Assembly: GCA_009702305.1 (NCBI GenBank)
Contig: WLIH01000059.1
Span: 1-9,120 of the forward strand
Origin: Actinomycetota bacterium
GTDB lineage: Bacteria > Actinomycetota > Actinomycetes > Propionibacteriales > Nocardioidaceae
Length of the DNA stretch: 9,120 nt
Direction of reading: 5' to 3'
Below the pieces are notes generated by a model. That model was not told where the DNA came from. It made no database searches and saw only the letters and a list, made by a program, of their open reading frames with translations. The translations under genes were made by a program, and so were the position numbers. Of this stretch, positions 6,612 to 9,120 are shown piece by piece (position 1 is the first letter of the stretch; the number at the start of each line of letters is the position of its first letter).

Positions 6612-8800
6612 TCGGACCCCTCCGCCGCGGCCGAGCCGGCGAGGAAGACCGAGCGCAGCAGGTCACCGCGGTCGAGCAGCTCCTGCGAGGGTCCGTCGAA
6701 CTTCATCTCGCCCTTCTCCATGAAGTAGGCGTGATCGACGAGGTTGAGCGCGATGTTGACGCTCTGCTCGACCAGGATCACGGCGGTGCCGCGGCGGTTG
6801 ATGTTCTCGACCATCTCGAGCAGCTGCCCGACGATCACCGGCGCGAGCCCCAGCGACAGCTCGTCGATGACCAGCAGCCGCGGCTCGAGGATCAGCGCCT
6901 TCGACAGCGCCAGCATCTGCTGCTCGCCGCCCGAGAGCTGCGAGGCCAGGCTGGTGCGCCGCTCCGCGAGCCGGGGGAACACGTCGAGGCACTCGTCGAT
7001 CTTCGCCTCGAGCGCGCGCGGGCCGCCGGGAGCCTGGAAGCCGAACGAGCGCAGATTCTCGACCACGGTCATCGGTCCGAAGACGGCCTTGCCGCCCGGG
7101 ATCTGGGTGATGCCCATCCCGACGCGACGCTCGGCGTCGACGTAGGTGATGTCCTGGCCGCGGAAGCGCACGGAGCCGCTCGAGGGCAGCCCGACCCCGC
7201 TGATCACGCGCAGCAGCGTCGACTTGCCGGCGCCGTTGACGCCGAGCAGAGCCACCATCTCGCCGTCGTCGACGGTGAAGTCGACGTCGTAGAGCACCTG
7301 CAGCTGGCCGTAGGAGAAGTCGATGCCGCGGCACGCGAGCATCGGGAGGTGCTGGCCGGAGCTCTCGATCCGCTTGACCTCCTCGTCCTCCAGCACCTCG
7401 TCGATCATCCGGTCCAGGTCGGGGTTGATGAGCGGCCCGGCGCTGGCGACGACCCGGGCGCTGATCATGCCGACCACGAAGAAGCACACGATGGAGCCGA
7501 CCGCGCCGTACTCCGTCTGCACCGAGCCCAGCAGCACCGCGCCCGCGATGGTGCCGATCGCGGCGAAGATCCCGAAGAGACCACCCGCGTGCGGGCGCAT
7601 GTAGGCCGGGATGATCGACATGATCGAGATGACCAGGGCCGGCCCGATGATGCCGAGCGCGGCGGCGGAGATGCCGAAGAAGAGGTACATCAGCGGCCGC
7701 GACGGCACGAGTCCGCCGCACGCGATCGCCGTCACCGCGACCATCAGCGCGCGTCCGGTGATCGTCAGGATCTTGGCCGGGTCGGCCCGGAAGTGCCGCT
7801 CACCGCGGCTGCCGTAGGCCACGAGCGCCAGGATCGAGACCGCAGCCTGGTACGCCGTGAACACGGCCCGGTCGGCCGGGTCCATGTTCCACCGCTGCTC
7901 GAGGAAGTAGGACATGAAGACGCCGAGCGGCGCGGCCAGCAGGCCGATCACGGCGAAGCCGGTCAGCAGGCGCTGCACCGTCGGGATCAGCAGCAGGCGA
8001 CGGCAGATCTCCCAGAAGCCGAGCGTCACGTCGGCCGCGTCGAGCTGGTCCTCGCCGTGGTGGGTGTGCACGGCCTGTCGCAGCTGCTCGGTGTCCCAGC
8101 GGCCGTAGCCGGGGTCGCGCAGACCGAGCGCCCCCAGCGTCGAGACGGTCGACACGATGCCCAGGCCGATGAAGACCCCCCGCCAGGTCAGGTCGAACGG
8201 GCCGGTCAGCAAGGCGACCAGCAGCGGCGCGAAGACCTCGCCCGAGCGCTGCATCGCGGTGTAGACGCTGATCACCCGCACCCGCGCGGAGGGGTGGTAG
8301 GAGTCGATGAGGAGCGGCGAGTGCAGCGCGCTGACACTGCCGGTCGAGAGGCCGTCGACCACCAGCACCAGGATCAGGCCGGTCAGCGAGACCGTGAAGC
8401 CGGTGTAGAAGGTCATCAGGCTCCACCCGATGGCCGTGTTCAGGCACAGGATCGCCCGACTGCCGCCGCGCTGCGCCAGCGCAGCGACCGGCAGCGGCGC
8501 CGCCGCGACCGCCACCCCGCGCACCGCCGCGATCGCGGTCATCGTGCCGAAGCCGATGCCGAGCGTGCGCGCGATGTCGGGCGTCATCACGGTGAAGGCA
8601 TAGGACTGGAAGAGGTCGGTGATGCCGAGGATGCCCAGCGCGAAGAGCGGGTAGGCCCCGGTGCCGTGGCGGCGCATCAGCACTCGGAGCTTGTCGCTGC
8701 TCTGCTCGCCGGTCACGCCCAGCGTGCGTCTGGCCTCGTCGCGCAGCGCCTCGCGGGTCTGGTCGACCTCGTCGAGCAGGGTGGTCGTGTCGGTGCTCAT
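6608..8800 (-). CDS. MFS-type membrane domain fused to a LivF-type ABC ATPase
   Basis: This 730-residue protein combines two transporter classes. Residues 1-46 are hydrophilic. Residues about 48-455 hold some twelve hydrophobic segments in an MFS pattern: two sets of six separated by a long polar loop (about 228-275), with a degenerate motif-A-like loop AALAQRGGSRAIL (106-118) between helices 2 and 3. An acidic linker (about 459-485) leads to a LivF-type ATPase: FSYGQLQVLYDVDFTV (495-510), Walker A GVNGAGKST (520-528), IPGGKAVFGPMTVVENL (567-583), signature LSGGE (622-626), Walker B LLVIDELSLGLAP (642-654) and VEQS (677-680), where LivF proteins have Gln in place of the switch His. ATG at 8800 overlaps the upstream stop (ATGA), with AGGGA nearby. 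The ATPase should pair with the LivG domain of the next gene. Whether the MFS part transports anything is unknown. Confidence 0.92.
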   Translation of the reverse strand: MSTDTTTLLDEVDQTREALRDEARRTLGVTGEQSSDKLRVLMRRHGTGAYPLFALGILGITDLFQSYAFTVMTPDIARTLGIGFGTMTAIAAVRGVAVAAAPLPVAALAQRGGSRAILCLNTAIGWSLMTFYTGFTVSLTGLILVLVVDGLSTGSVSALHSPLLIDSYHPSARVRVISVYTAMQRSGEVFAPLLVALLTGPFDLTWRGVFIGLGIVSTVSTLGALGLRDPGYGRWDTEQLRQAVHTHHGEDQLDAADVTLGFWEICRRLLLIPTVQRLLTGFAVIGLLAAPLGVFMSYFLEQRWNMDPADRAVFTAYQAAVSILALVAYGSRGERHFRADPAKILTITGRALMVAVTAIACGGLVPSRPLMYLFFGISAAALGIIGPALVISIMSIIPAYMRPHAGGLFGIFAAIGTIAGAVLLGSVQTEYGAVGSIVCFFVVGMISARVVASAGPLINPDLDRMIDEVLEDEEVKRIESSGQHLPMLACRGIDFSYGQLQVLYDVDFTVDDGEMVALLGVNGAGKSTLLRVISGVGLPSSGSVRFRGQDITYVDAERRVGMGITQIPGGKAVFGPMTVVENLRSFGFQAPGGPRALEAKIDECLDVFPRLAERRTSLASQLSGGEQQMLALSKALILEPRLLVIDELSLGLAPVIVGQLLEMVENINRRGTAVILVEQSVNIALNLVDHAYFMEKGEMKFDGPSQELLDRGDLLRSVFLAGSAAAEGSE
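8797..8800 (-). promoter_or_regulatory. ATGA stop/start overlap at the head of the MFS-LivF gene
   Basis: The TGA (8799-8797) of the unrecognised upstream gene overlaps the ATG (8800-8798) of the MFS-LivF gene. An AGGGA-like site sits inside the upstream gene 6 bases before the ATG. This places the upstream gene in the same operon and fixes 8800 as the start, in preference to the longer open frame that extends upstream. Confidence 0.75.
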
Positions 8801-9120
8801 GTCAGGTCCCTGTGCTCGAGCTTGAAGGCGTCGTACCACGCGGCTTCGCCGATCCGGCGGCCCTCGGCGTCGAGGAGCACCACGGTCACCTCGTGCAGCT
8901 GCGTGTCCTCGTGGCTGTCCAGGCGCGGAATCGTGCGCAGCACGACCTCGGGCTTGCGGGTCAGGTAGACGCCGCGCTCGGCGAGCAGACCCCGGTCGCC
9001 GCAGGTCTGCGGGCTGCATGGCTGCCCGTCGTCGAAGACGTCGGCCAAGGTGTGGCGCGGCTTGATGGGCGCGCGGTCCAGGAAGAGGGCGTAGCTGCCG
9101 TGGTCGTCGTCGACCGGGCC
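8797..9120 (-). CDS. Unrecognised protein, C-terminal 107 residues; first gene seen of the transporter operon
   Basis: The frame is open from the window edge to TGA at 8797, giving 107 residues that end in FKLEHRDLT. The 5' end lies outside the window. A TTG at 9048 could in principle start an 83-residue protein. However, the frame continues upstream with ordinary residues (GSYALFLDRAPIKPRHT), so a longer protein is more likely. Visible features are a CSPQTC motif with two Cys five residues apart (fragment residues 35-40) and alternating hydrophobic stretches such as EVVLRTI and HEVTVVLLDAEGRRIGEAAWYDAF that suggest a beta-rich C-terminal domain. There is no membrane segment in this part. I do not recognise the family. 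The stop/start overlap with the MFS-LivF gene argues that it works with the transporter; it could belong to a binding protein, an enzyme or an accessory factor. Confidence 0.7.
   Translation of the reverse strand, partial: GPVDDDHGSYALFLDRAPIKPRHTLADVFDDGQPCSPQTCGDRGLLAERGVYLTRKPEVVLRTIPRLDSHEDTQLHEVTVVLLDAEGRRIGEAAWYDAFKLEHRDLT

Noticed and set aside
3697..6666. A 989-codon open frame on the - strand, offset by one frame from LivHMG
   Set aside because: The product is Arg/Ala/Pro-rich with no recognisable domain, and it overlaps the frame that encodes complete LivH, LivM and LivG motifs.
3858..6728. A 956-codon open frame on the + strand antisense to the LivHMG gene
   Set aside because: Its predicted product is a monotonous mixture of Arg, Gln, Asp, His, Ala and Gly with no domain or motif. 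It mirrors the GC-rich codon pattern of the real gene on the other strand, which shows clear ABC domains.
6731..8968. A 745-codon open frame on the + strand antisense to the MFS-LivF gene
   Set aside because: It has the same low-complexity Arg/Asp/Gln/His/Ala composition without hydrophobic core or motifs. It arises from the absence of AT-rich stop codons opposite a high-GC gene.
8801..9019. An upstream start near 9019 that would lengthen the MFS-LivF protein to 803 residues
   Set aside because: The added 73 residues are Arg/Ala/Pro-rich and lie in another frame of the coupled upstream gene. ATG at 8800 has a ribosome site and the typical ATGA overlap.

Overview
The window is very GC-rich DNA with G/C-dominated third codon positions, dense genes and short gaps. 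This composition and the protein families fit a high-GC actinobacterium. A Nocardioides-like relative is a guess from style only; nothing in the window fixes the genus.

Left half (1-3628) looks like a small catabolic locus built around a divergent promoter. A LacI-family regulator (2570-3628, + strand) faces a CocE/NonD-type serine hydrolase (678-2357, - strand). The hydrolase is followed after 8 bases by the N-terminal 223 codons of a glycoside hydrolase family 3 enzyme, which runs off the left edge. The region between the divergent genes contains an AT-rich perfect inverted repeat (2428-2441), the best candidate operator, next to a plausible promoter for the hydrolase genes. The simple reading is that the LacI-type protein senses a glycoside-derived ligand and controls an esterase/glycosidase pair acting on acylated or ester-bearing glycosides.

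Right half (3678-9120, all - strand) is a tightly packed operon converging on the regulator gene. In transcription order it holds the C-terminal 107 codons of a protein I do not recognise, a 730-residue fusion of a 12-helix MFS-type membrane domain to a LivF-type ABC ATPase, and a 977-residue fusion of LivH-, LivM- and LivG-type domains. Both junctions are 4-base stop/start overlaps (TGA with ATG, TGA with GTG), which suggests translational coupling. Together the two fusion proteins supply every core domain of a branched-chain amino acid (HAAT/Liv) type ABC importer on two chains, plus an extra MFS domain. No substrate-binding protein is in the window, so the substrate is unknown.

The most noteworthy item is this two-polypeptide transporter with an MFS domain covalently joined to an ABC ATPase. 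I saw no RNA genes, insertion sequences, CRISPR arrays or attachment sites. The long open frames antisense to the transporter genes look like composition shadows.
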